This document shows, piece by piece, positions 33,990 to 46,000 of a stretch of 64,000 nt of DNA. Positions within the stretch are counted from its first letter, which is position 1. The number at the start of each line of letters is the position of its first letter. The notes beneath the pieces are model-generated. The model was not told the DNA's origin. It worked only from the letters and a program-made list of their open reading frames with translations, and did not search any database. The translations under genes and the position numbers were made by a program. Source of the DNA: Dysidea avara (taxonomy: Eukaryota; Porifera; Demospongiae; Dictyoceratida; Dysideidae); NCBI RefSeq assembly GCF_963678975.1, contig NC_089274.1, positions 22,901,133 through 22,965,132 on the forward strand, written 5' to 3'.

Positions 33990-34310
33990 CAGCGGCGGAT
34001 CTAGGAATTTATAAAGGGGGTTTCCAGTTTAGAAGGTGGAGATATGCACTGACATGAGATACGCAAAAGTTTGCACTAAATTGTCTGGTTTGGTAAGGTG
34101 AGACCAAAAAAAAGGTCACAGCCTATTGATAGTACATAAAATACCTTAAATAACTTGCTACACACTGCTCTAATAGCTACTGTGACTGCTCTATTAGAGT
34201 ATCTCGATCGAGGCGCACGCCGTAATAATTAAAAACATTTAATTGTTACGCAATCATTTTTCAAAGGGGGTTTCCGTGGAAACCTTGAAACCCCCCTAAA
34301 TCCGCCACTG
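33990..34310. mobile_element. Short terminal-inverted-repeat element
   Basis: Ends CAGCGGCGGATCTAGG and the complement of CAGTGGCGGATTTAGG bound 321 bases. The possible 5-bp duplication has one mismatch: tttgg at 33,985-33,989 and cttgg at 34,311-34,315. The element at 62,323-63,203 has the same type of end and an exact 5-bp duplication. Near its right end it carries gtgactgctctattagagtatctcgatcg-type text. Confidence 0.65.
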
Positions 34311-34374
34311 CTTGGGGCCGGTACTTAGAGATAATGAGTTACTCTCTAGTATTCCTATGGATATAATTACATGA

Positions 34375-34602
34375 AAAATAACAAGGAGAAAACATCCTGA
34401 CCACCTGGTAGACTCCTGTAAGCGTTCGAGCATAAATAGGATGGCTGCAGGTTCGAGCCTAGATCCAGCCATGGATTTTTTCTCCTTTTCTCCAACTTTT
34501 CAAACACACCTTTAGTAACTAAAGTCTTTGAGCAGGCTGTAGGATCAGGTGTCTCAGCACTTGTGCTGTAAAGCATTAATAAATAAAATAAATAAATAAA
34601 AG
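34375..34602 (+). repeat. tRNA-derived SINE family 2, full-length copy
   Basis: An A-box TGGTAGACTCCTG (34,406-34,418) and a B box GGTTCGAGCC (34,450-34,459) are spaced as in a tRNA promoter. A body shared with 33,883-33,963 and 27,899-27,985 follows, then an (AATA)n-like tail. It is a typical SINE layout. The head does not look able to fold as a working tRNA from inspection alone. Confidence 0.75.
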
Positions 34603-35869
34603 GCTATGAATCTCTTGAACAACAGCATTACGATAATTGTTTTAGAGGCGCTTAGTACGCACGAAGGTGCTGGGGGAAATTTCACAGCTGATTTTACTTT
34701 GGTTTACTTTATTTTAGTTGAATCTGATCTGTAATAAATGCTACTAAAATGTGCATATCGTTTTCATGAGTTTATGGATCTAGCCCTGACATAAAGTTTA
34801 GTATTTTAATCAGAAGTATGGTTACTCCAAAAGGTGGGAGGGCATTTGCCCCAAAAGCCCCATCTTGGATCCGCCATTGCACAAGTACTTCAATTACTTA
34901 ATTACTTATCCTTAATTAATTTACTTAATTACTTATACTTAATTAATTAATTTACTTACTTAATTACTTACATTCTAATTTAATTTGTAACTAATCATTG
35001 TACTATGCTCATGCATATGAGTCTTACAATTATAAAATATAATATAAAAATATAAAAGTACAGCTCAGTGCTCAATGACAATGTATATATAATGGCTTGT
35101 TTTTCTGACACACTCTGACAAGAGATATATGTAGCTATAATATGCACTGTAGCTCTTAGAATTGCACTTGATTAAGCCCAACTAGCTACTTGCAAAAACT
35201 ATTAGCTATTGCTTTAGCTAGCACATTTATATTGCAGCTTATAGTTTCCATATGGCATGCACCGGATAGATGAATCGTTTGCAAAATGCATAGACACTAA
35301 AATTTTGTTTTTGTGCATTAGCGATTTACCCAATGGGTTTTGCTAATCAATAATAATATAATATATGTGCCAAGAATTAAACCGAGAACCGGCCCAAGCT
35401 TTACTATGTCACAGTGAAGGTATAGCTTGAGGTATAACTAGCTATGTGTATGTGATGTGTGCGGGGGAAACACGCATCCCGGCTATTCAATATAGCTACA
35501 GTCAATTGCAGAATTCTTGAAAAAAGTACGCCGTACCGTGAGTGCTTCCGTAAGGCTCCCTGTGAGTAAATTTTATTGTCCTTGCTACGGATTCAACAGC
35601 AACTGAACCACACTAATCTTTTTCCTCAATCCGGGTGATCCGGCGTCACTATACAAATAGTTTTCCAGCCCACGGAATGTTTACGGCACAGGAAGAGGAA
35701 TTTCAACAATTCTGCAATCGACTGTAATGATGTCATGCACCGCCTTCCGGCACACCGCGACTGACAAGTGGGTTTTTTCCTAAGCCAGCCGGTAGGTCTG
35801 GGTGCATTAAATAAATTGCGAACGAAAGGCCGGTGGTTTAGTTCATCACTGAAATAAGAGTCCGGCTTG
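34603..35869. other. Upstream region of the PLC gene
   Basis: It holds an acttaatt-rich low-complexity tract at about 34,885-34,980 and a fragment resembling the ggatccgcc element ends near 34,870. From about 35,460 the base composition becomes more GC-rich, up to the PLC start, as expected for a promoter and 5' leader. No TATA box at a convincing distance was seen. Overlapping minus-strand ORFs here are chance. Confidence 0.4.
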
Positions 35870-38800
35870 ATGTCGCGGTTTGCTGTTCTCCGAGAGATCG
35901 AGGAGAGTCGTCGGGACGAAACGAGGGACGATGAGACAGACACTGTTAACTATAGTGGCCGGAGTGCTTGGCGACGGAATACTATAGGCACTGTGATTGA
36001 AAAACGTAAAAGCAAACAGGCAATAGCAGAGAATTTGGAGCAGAGAGAAATTCCGCAGTTCAATAGACCGTACGTTGATCATCCCCATGCAGCTCTTCCT
36101 GGCTTAATCCTGAAGCATCAGTATAGCTATGTATGATTTTAGCCTAGAGATATATCGTGCATGCATCAAAACATAGATTTATAAATCCCAGGTTTATACG
36201 TAAAGCTATGATCAAAAGATGCTATCATCTGATAGCCAGAAAGAATCTATATGGGGATGATATTAAACTATAATGTTACCCTGCAACCTCCATGTAGTTT
36301 GCACTCTCCTGAGGACTTTGAACTAGCAACACGCAGCCTTGATGTAAGGAGCATGCTGGCACAACAATCTGGAGTGCTAATGAGTGGATGGCTGTACAGA
36401 ACTAGTCGACCAAAGTGGAGCAATGATATAACCAGAACATCTCACGAACACCGACAACATCGAAAGTTCAAGTTAACAGAACACTCCCTGGAATACAGTC
36501 ACTTACTTCAAAGGGTATGCCTACATGTAGTTTCACTACTGTTTCACAGCATTGTACATGTAGATAGCTATAACTAACTAGTAGCTATTTATCTCGCTAT
36601 TTAAAACAATTAAATTTTAAAAGGAAGTAAGGATTGATATCAATATGTGACGAATTTTGGAAAATCACCGTTATGGGTGCATTTGACACTTAAAATATTT
36701 AGTTCTGAAACACAGCATTATAAGTTAAATTCCTACCCAATTAAAGGTAGAATAAACCATAGATACCCTGAAATACAAGAAAAGTTTTAGAAATATTTGG
36801 AAAGTGCTTTCTGCTAGTAACAGCACCATGCTAGCTTCAAAAAATTCTAATTGTTTCAGACACGACCATAAGGGTGATTTTCCCAAATTCGGTCACATAT
36901 ACATGCTACAAAAAGTAAGGAAACAAGCTCAAAAATGTTACAGCTGAAATTAGAAACAATCCAGCAATAAAAAAGTTAGGAAACAAGATTAGACAACTAC
37001 TTGCTGTAACACTTGAATGCCTAATTTTGGCTAGCATCTTGAAATGAGACCACCAAAAGTAAGGATTAAACTGTGTCTCATTTTAGCAAGTAGTCATCTA
37101 ATCTTGTTTCATTACTTTTTATTGCTGGACTGTTCCTCATTTCAGCTATAACATTTTTGAGCTTGTTTCCTTACTTTTTGTAGCATGTATATTATACCAA
37201 TCCCTACCTCCTTTTAAACTTTTTAATGGCTAGTTTGTTTACTTTTTATGTCTAGGTAGCTAGCTATGTTATACTCTTTGTTTCCACGTAATATAAATAT
37301 CACTTGGAGCAGCTATCTTTTACTTTCATATGCAATAAGTGCCTCTAAAAATAATTATTGTTTTGTCTTTTAAAGCTACTATAGCAACTTTTAAAGGCTT
37401 CAGCTGCATTTCTAATTGCCTGAATGTTGATGATTTAGCAGTAAAACATTACTGGAGAGTCCACCATTAAGGGTGGAACCCTCGTTTTTAGGAGTCTGGA
37501 TACTGAGGTATCCTTCGAGAAGAATACTGAGGTATCCTTCGAGAAGAATAAAGAAGCGAATGAATGATGCATGGTGTAGTGGACAGAAGTAATCGGAACA
37601 ACAGATTCGTAAATCCGTTTGGCTGTCTGAAATTTCTGGAGCCGTACATTCTCAATGTGTACCTGCATGCATGCATAGGGATTTTCTGGGAAGTGGTCTT
37701 GCTTCATGATATAGTCATACTTTGGCATGAATAAATTGAGTGCATGGTGAAATAAGTAAAATTCTCCAAACTTCATTCACCAATGAGCAATTGCAACCCC
37801 AGCAGCTGCAAGATTTTTGCAACTATTGCCATTAAAATATAATGCATTTATCTATTTCTTGGACTAACAGGAAATAGCATTTCCTCTAATTGTAAGGTTT
37901 CATTTTAAGGGGAGTTTTATGACCATGCATGGACTTTAATCCCACTATATGTATTGTGTATGTATCATACAGTACGATAGTACTGTATAGTAGGGACATC
38001 AAAGGTGTGGGGGCGATCTGTGATATAATGTAACCCCAAAACCTGCCGTCAAGCGTAGCGGAAAATTGGCTACAGCTACAGCCCTAATTCTTTCGCAGAA
38101 ATGTTTCTAGCTCGCATAAGAAAAAACCTTTGGTATATTGATAAACATACAATGCTTGCGCTATTGTCTTACCTTTTATCCTTCTTTACCATGGTCATCA
38201 GTCAAGGTTCTACTGCTGAATGTTAATAGACTACAGTACAGCTTCCATCTACCAGTGTATATTGCATCAATATATTCGAATACATGTGGTCGCCGGTTGC
38301 AACAAACTATTTGAACACACGCGTATGTGACTCGCTGTTGATATTGATCAGTGAGAGCAACTCGCGGCAAACTATATAGCAATGTGTAAGTCAATAAATA
38401 TAGTTTGTTTAGTAACAATGTTAAACTGAGTCGGGTCATCCATGTCCCGCTTTAAAGATTATTCGAATCTGATCCCACGTGCTAAATTAAATGTGGACGT
38501 GGTACTACATGTCATAGCATAACTCTGCTTCTTTTGTGAGCCACACCCACTTATGTAAATTACTGTCTGTAGATATATGGTAGCCACGCCCATCCGTCAG
38601 TCTGTAGGTATGCATACATCCACGTCCATTATTGTCTGCAGGCTTGTGTAGAGCCATGCCCACTGATCAGCTGTTATTGTATGAGTCATGATATAGTATA
38701 ATAGTGCTGTGATTAACCCTTAAAATATTGCGACTGGTTGTGTGAAAAGCAGGCTATTTAGTAGTGGTCATGAGCTTGCAAAAAACTTCACAAACAAGTA

Positions 38801-41800
38801 TAAGAAAAAGTTAAGAATTTTAAATTAGAGTAGGGGCAGTGTATAGTGCTGCAATAAAAAGTACTGAAACAAGCTGGATCGGAGTAGTATGTAATGTCCA
38901 AAATTAATACTGTAAAACAATAAGAAGTGAATGTGCATGTTATACTTGTAGTTAATAGATGTAGTATTTAGTGATCCATAATTTTATATGATGCTATGAT
39001 TATAGTGGCTAAAGAATTCATGCATGCAAAATCTTACTTTGATACCTGAAATCCTATATACCTGTATAACTGTGTAGACATTCCAGAGCACGTCTGCATG
39101 CTTCATCTTTTTTTTGTTATTCTAGGTGCGTGTACGAAAGCAGTTACCACTGACCAGTATTGTGAGGATTGATTATGATGAAGCTGTAAATCCTGTTGCA
39201 TTCAAACTGGTTTTCAAAAGGACTGAAATGTTGTTGGAAGCCCCTGATCAAAGCACTTGTAAACATTGGGTAAATTGCATCACTAGAGGTATGATGGATG
39301 ATGGAGGAACTTGCTGTTTGCATACACTTATGTGTTATAGAATGGCAAAAATGGGACCTTGCAATGCCCTGCAAACAATCTACTCTATCACTGCAGCTGG
39401 ATAAGGGTACTTCCAATGTGGAGAAAAATCAAGGTATTCCATATATGTAATGAATACATTTTGTAGTGTACATTTGGCCTCTAATGTTATAAGTATAGAT
39501 GATCCTGATTAAATCCTGAAGTACATATCTCTATAAATGCTTGAGTATTCATTAGTTGCAATTTCACCATCCAATATTTGTTTATAGTGTACCTAGCAGC
39601 CAGAAAGTTCCTTACCCTTGCTTCCCCTGTGTTGTTATCAAGTCCACTTGTGGCTGAAGAGTATTTTGGTAGTGCACAAAAGAAACAAATTTCATCAATG
39701 GCAAATGGAATAGAATCTCAAGTCACCAACAGATGTTTGAGTTTTGAGGCAGAACGCTCAGTAACAGAGCACAGACAAAACTTCTTACAAAGGTTTCAAG
39801 GAAGAATTGTAAGTGTGATAATGGCATCATAGGGTTTTTCCAGGTTCAGTCTCTTAGAGTGTTTCCTGAAAAACTCCAGGAAATAATTTTTTTTCAAAAT
39901 GGAAAAGTTTTTGCAAGATCAATTTCTTAACATGTTTCCTGGAAATGTCCAGGAAATAAATTACTTCTTGTGAAATAATAATACTGTTTTATTGTCTCAA
40001 TATTTTACTGCATAAAGGGAAGGGTTTGAAGGAAGGGGCATAAATGTGGTGTATCCATTTAAGATTGCTGGACTGGACTGCTAGACAGAATTTGTTTTTG
40101 TACCACAGAAGCATTTTAAAAATCAACTTGTTCACAAAACCTCAGTGTAGTTCAGTGGAAGATGATTGCTAACACTGTACTGTACAATGTTAACACTGCT
40201 AACATATATGCATCTACCCAGCTCGCATTTACCCATGTTTCTTTCATACATTGTCACAAAGTTCAGTCAGTTTTTGCACTGTAAAAGTACATATTCGCCT
40301 AGCCATTTTAGCAGATATTGTGTTTTACTTGATTGTCAACTCTTTGGTTTATAATGCTTGTAAAGCAATCTGTAGTCTTGCTATTATTGTTATTATTATT
40401 ATACAGGAATTAAAAAAAAGCAAAGTCTGTAAATCCTGATCCTATGTTACAATAAATCTATGCTAAACATAATGTCATTGCTCAAATTGTCAAACAACTT
40501 CTTGAATTCATCAGTTGATTGAACCTCCACAATACCACTAGGAAGGGAGTTCCAGTTGTTCACTACACGGTGAGAAAAATAATTCTGTCGAACCTCTCTA
40601 AAAGCAAATTGCTTGAACAGTTTGCAAGAGTGCCCTCTATTTGCTGTCCATGCTCTTGTAAAAAAAGTAGTTTCATTCACATTTAGATGTCCATTTAATA
40701 TATTGTAAGTCATGATCATGTCCCCACAAAGTCTCCGATACTTTACAGTTGGTAATTTGAGTCATTTTAGACATTTTTCATAAGGTAGATGTTTGATAGA
40801 TGGTACCAGCCTTGTTGCATATCTTTGGACCTTTTCGATTGCATCTTCGTCTACTTTGTAATTAGGACCCCATATGATGTTGCCATACTCAAGACATGGT
40901 CTTACGATAGACTTGTATAAGTAAGAAAAGGTTTGAGGACTTAAGTTAATAAAGCACTTACTAATTAGACCCAGAAGTCTTCTTGCTTTACTAGCAGTTA
41001 CTGCTACGTGCTTATGAAATTTTAGTTGACTTTCAGTCATGATCCCTAGGTCTTTTTCCTCACTAGTTTGCTTAATGTCACAACCGGCCATGGTATAAAC
41101 ATGTTGGAGAGCGTGTGCACAGGGAAGCAATTTTCTGGTAGCTGTTAACAAGAGTTTACAGTACTTCCTGGATACTTGCTGTTAAGCAGTGTATAGACCA
41201 CTATAAAACTAACACTACAGTTCATTGCATGTGCTTCTGATTTACAATGCAATACACGCATTGAGAAATATGTAAACAAAGTGATGGGCATTTGGCCAAT
41301 CACTTGCCATAGTTGTAGAGCATTTATGTGACAATAATCCACTCCAGAAGTCCAGTCCAGTGAATGGGAAAGTGGTAAATTCATTACCTTCCATAATAGG
41401 TGTGCAATATAGTTAATTTGGCAAACTGTTACTGTACTAAATTCTCCTCACCATATCATTCTCAACCAGGAATTAGTTGAACATGTACGTAAAGTCACTA
41501 TGATTGAATTGTTTAGGGACTGGTTCCAAGGCTACAGAGATCTGATGATGTGAAATCATTTTCAGATAAGCTTTGTCAGTAGATCTTGTTGTGTATCTAA
41601 ATTACTACTTCTGTCTTACATGTAGTCCGTAATAATGAGTATGACTTTACTCAACTGTACAAACAAAAGTTTGTCATGACAAAGTACCCACGAAATGGAA
41701 ATTCACTACCACATGAAAGAGTATTCAAAATGGACCTTGAAAATTTGGTAAGGCTTCATCATCACAAAAAAGTTGACTTTCTCTTATAGATGATAATGTG

Positions 41801-42971
41801 GCGTGAAACAGAGAATTCAAAATCCAGTCATTTACGGACATGTAAGCATGTTTGATAGTGCTGTGAAATAATTGAAATTTATTTTACAGTACAAACAGAA
41901 CATATTGTTGATGTGAGAGAGGGACAGAAATCTGATGGTTTTGATAAATACCCTTATGAGGAAATGGAACAACAGTCATTATCTGTATTTGTTGAGGAGG
42001 AGAAGCAAAGTAAATTATTATAATATCATTTGATATATACATGTGAAGTAGTGACAGTGATTATGACTTAAATCATTTTTGACCATGCTATAATGTTGCA
42101 ACTTATACTCTTTGTACCCAACAATAGACAATTTAAGTACTTGTTTTGTACTACTGTACTGCTCAAACGTAATGTCGCACTAACTCGCACCGCTCGATTA
42201 CGAGTGATTAAAAAACTTGCTAATTAAAGGGCATGGCACCTGTTTCCTTCACAACTATTCATCCCGTTTCGTATGTGATGAATACTTGCAAAGGAAATGG
42301 GTGCCACTCCCTTTAATTAATGAATTTTTTTAATCACTCGCAATCAAGCGGTGCGATGTTACATTGAGCAGTACCATATTAGCTTGCTTTAGTTTCAAAA
42401 AGTGTGGAAATGCCAAAGGTAAGTCTCAATCTCACCTAATTGATGTACAGTGTGTAAATTTTTGAGTGGATAATAATTGACATTGGGCAATGATATTTGA
42501 TGACCTACGCCATTGGTTATGCCCACTGCAGCATAGAAAAATTTTGAGAAAGAAATATTCTAAATAAACTCTAATCAATTTCTGATAAACAAATGTTTAA
42601 ATAATTTAATTCTTTAAACAAATACCTACATTATACCAACAAAGATGTTACAATAACATTAGTAGATAAAAGGAGAGTTGAGCAAATGGCAGTAGTTAGT
42701 AAGTAGCTAGGTTACAATTAGTAGTTTAGCTGGCAACACTATAGCTATCATTGTTAGCACTTATAGACTGCAATATGGCATGTTTAAGAGCTTAGAATCT
42801 GCCATGGATGTTGTTAATAAATGGTGAACCAACCCTTGGTTTTAGTATTGCTAAGTTTTTATTGATGACATGTGTATACTACACGATTAATTGATTGCAA
42901 AATAATAAATTGATTGTATTTTTATATTTTCATCAATTAATCACTGTAATTGATTATTCATGAGAACCCTA

Positions 42972-43030
<59 letters not shown>

Positions 43031-46000
43031 TACATACACACATACATAATTATAAGCTATAGTAATATACATCTGATGTGATAGTGTTTATACCTATACA
43101 GTTTCCACCATGCCGGGACAAAGCAAGAGATATGTGATGTTGCAATCACTTGATCTTATCTGTGACAGTGAACTAGAGCAACAACTTTGGCTTGAGAAAG
43201 TATGTGAAAATGACTCATTGGTGGTTTTTACATTGTATTGTTGACAGTTGAAAACATTTATTACTCCTAAAAGTCATCTGTTTTCCAGCCGTTATCCCCA
43301 TACTGATCCAGCTATATTGTATCCTTATTTTGTGCACAGTTTGTATTTGTCATTAAGTGCTGCTATTGGTTGTAACTTTTTGTTAAGATGTGAACTATTA
43401 GAACCAATTTTATTTATTGATTCCACAATATTCGAGTTTGAGTTTGACGTTCAGTGTAATGTGCACATTCTCTGTAGCTGTAGTGGAGCCTTGGTTATTA
43501 ATTAGAGAAAAGTTTTCTTTTCATAAAAATCTGGTAATGAAAGATTACGCACTGTATTATTTATATTAAATTTGTCTGATCTAATAGAAAATGCACCACT
43601 TAGAGTTTGTACATTTACAATCATCCATGCAGAATGTTTTAAAACTCTCATTGTTAGAGCTTTCAGCTGTAAACTTCCATAAATTTCCCAAGTTGGGTCA
43701 AGGTAGAACATTCATTTATGTAAAAGATAGAAATTAAGTAACTGATATAAGTATAGTTGTATACCTTAGCCAGCCACAGTACAACCAATTAACAGTGCAA
43801 TTTCTACAAACTTGTGACAGTGTGTCATGCAGCCAACGAAGCTGGTGTGGGTGCACAACAGATAAGTCTATAATCTTCCAGTTCTTAGATTTTTTCACAA
43901 TTGACTTACGAAAAATGCCATAACTTCCCGGGCTTTCTTCAGTTGCTTTCAAATTTGGAGGGTAGTAAGACCAAATTTCTGTGCAGTTTTCTAATTTCCA
44001 GATCAGGATAATAACTAGCAAATTAGCAATTTTGACAAATCACAAGGCAATATGTTGTCATGCTTGCAGGATAAACCACTAATTTGAATACGTTGGAAAT
44101 TATTCAGTATGTACGTTATAGCCAATCAAAACACTGTAATAGAAAAGTCACTCGTTATAAAAACGTTGGAAAATCCTTTGCTGGGTACAAATCACAGGCC
44201 TCCACTCCTAAACAATCTATTTCTATCTACTGAGCCACTGTTACCAGTTGTATAATTTGCTTAATTTCTACCTTATACATAAATAAAAGTTCCCAACTTG
44301 GGCAATTTATGGAAAGTTTACAGCTGAAAACTCTAACAATGAGAGTTTTAAAACATTCTACACGAATGCTATTGTAATTGTACAAACTCTGAGTGTTGTA
44401 TTAGGGTGCATTTTCTATTACATGGATGAGACAAATTAAATATAAATAATACAGTGTGTAATCATTTTACCTTCACTAATGTAGAAAATAGAAAACACAA
44501 ATCAAAGTGATCTCTAAAACTAGTCATATAGGCTAGCTTTGGGCTTGCAATATAATAAGTGATATCCATGCCAAAACAGCAATAATGGGCATGGCCTTTA
44601 AAAATGTTGTAGAATCAAAAATACTGGTGCTGGGAAATGGTCACTTTAAATGATTGCACTATCATTAAAATTCCTTGTTCGCAGCTTATAGCTGTTTCGT
44701 ATGGATCATTTTTATGTATTTCAAAGTTGATGTAAAACAATGATAAATAATTTATACTTGTTATTTGTTCTTAACATTTGTTGGATGGTTGATCACTCAC
44801 TGGTCTACAGTGGAACAGGAAGCTATAGTCAAGGAAGATTCAGCACTTTCATTTGCTAGTTGCGTTGCACCACACATGAGTTACAACAAAGTGCATGAAT
44901 ACCTTATTGTGAGTGAGAGATATGTAATCTTTACCTGAAATTGTGCATTGAGTAACAAGTAACAGTGCATAGTTTAGTTTCTATAATACTGCAAACGTGG
45001 AGAATTTGTTACTTTGATAAAGACTCATTATATAACTAATAATAGTTAACTTGTGTATTATATTTAATTGTGTTCTTTGTATTTGTCATGTCTTTTATGT
45101 TCTTCAGTTTTGTACTTGTATATCTGTATGTGCTTCTGTGTACTCTGACGTGGAAGAACGGCAATGCCGAACGTTATGAGTTTAAACAAAATGTCAATCA
45201 AAAAAATCAATCAATCAATACTGTGTACTGCTACTTATTGTTTTAATGAGTCCAAATGGAAGCAAATGTCAACTGCCCATGAATATCTCAATTAAGGGGT
45301 AAAGCCCAGGTAGGATAATGGAACAGGTTTGGTATGTCCATATAATGTATCCAAAGGCCAGTGCATGCTGTGCTTGTGTGAGAGCAGCAGTAGCAGCAGC
45401 AGCAGCTAAGGGGCATTCAAAAGTTTGATTCCCTGGTTTCAAGTTACTGTTGTTTTTTTCTTTCAGCAAAACTTATACCCACCTCTGTCATGTTCCCATG
45501 CATCTACCCAGTTACATATATGTATATACCTGGTGTTATAAAAGGGGGTGTATATGACATTTTTCCATGTCTAAAAGGTGAGAGATTTTGGACAACCACA
45601 CTGTCACTTGCAAGCTGTCTACAATCCAGTTCTTCTGTGAGGTAGTATGTAGCTCTGCTCTAGGAAGTGTTGCTATATTAGTTCCTTAGTGTTTCACTGG
45701 GTGGCAGGCCATGTAAACAGCAACCAAAAATTAGTGTGTGTGGGAAGGGGTGTAGGGATGTTTGTGAGATAAATACTAGGATCCAGGTCTGATGTTCAGT
45801 GCATGATGCCCATTGTTGTTTTCTCAAACAAGAAACTTTACTTACATTGCTCTACTCTACTCAGCATAATGGGGACCTGGTGTCAAGTGTCAACTTGGGA
45901 AGTAAAAGACCTAGCAATTCGTGTCTTGCTTAGCAGTATTAGAGAACTTTTGAGTTCTACAACCTCTATTTGTGAGACATGGCACAGCCCTCCTGTGTAT

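Noticed and set aside
35626..36088. Minus-strand ORFs opposite PLC exon 1
   Set aside because: They overlap the coding exon in antisense, lack splice-site support, and resemble no family.
36251..36297. ATG at 36,251 as the PLC start
   Set aside because: The following codons read through a good acceptor (ccatgtag at 36,297), and exon 1 at 35,870-36,120 joins in phase to position 36,298. It remains possible as an alternative first exon.
43114..43199. [10 protein letters not shown]... as the start of a separate small gene with a good Kozak context
   Set aside because: The exon begins upstream at 43,102 after an acceptor, in exact phase with exon 8, and the text aligns with the end of a PLC PH domain.
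43248..43505. Stand-alone 85-codon gene inside PLC
   Set aside because: Its first part follows a good acceptor and continues the PLC PH domain (LEK joined to LKTFI); the rest is probably intron.
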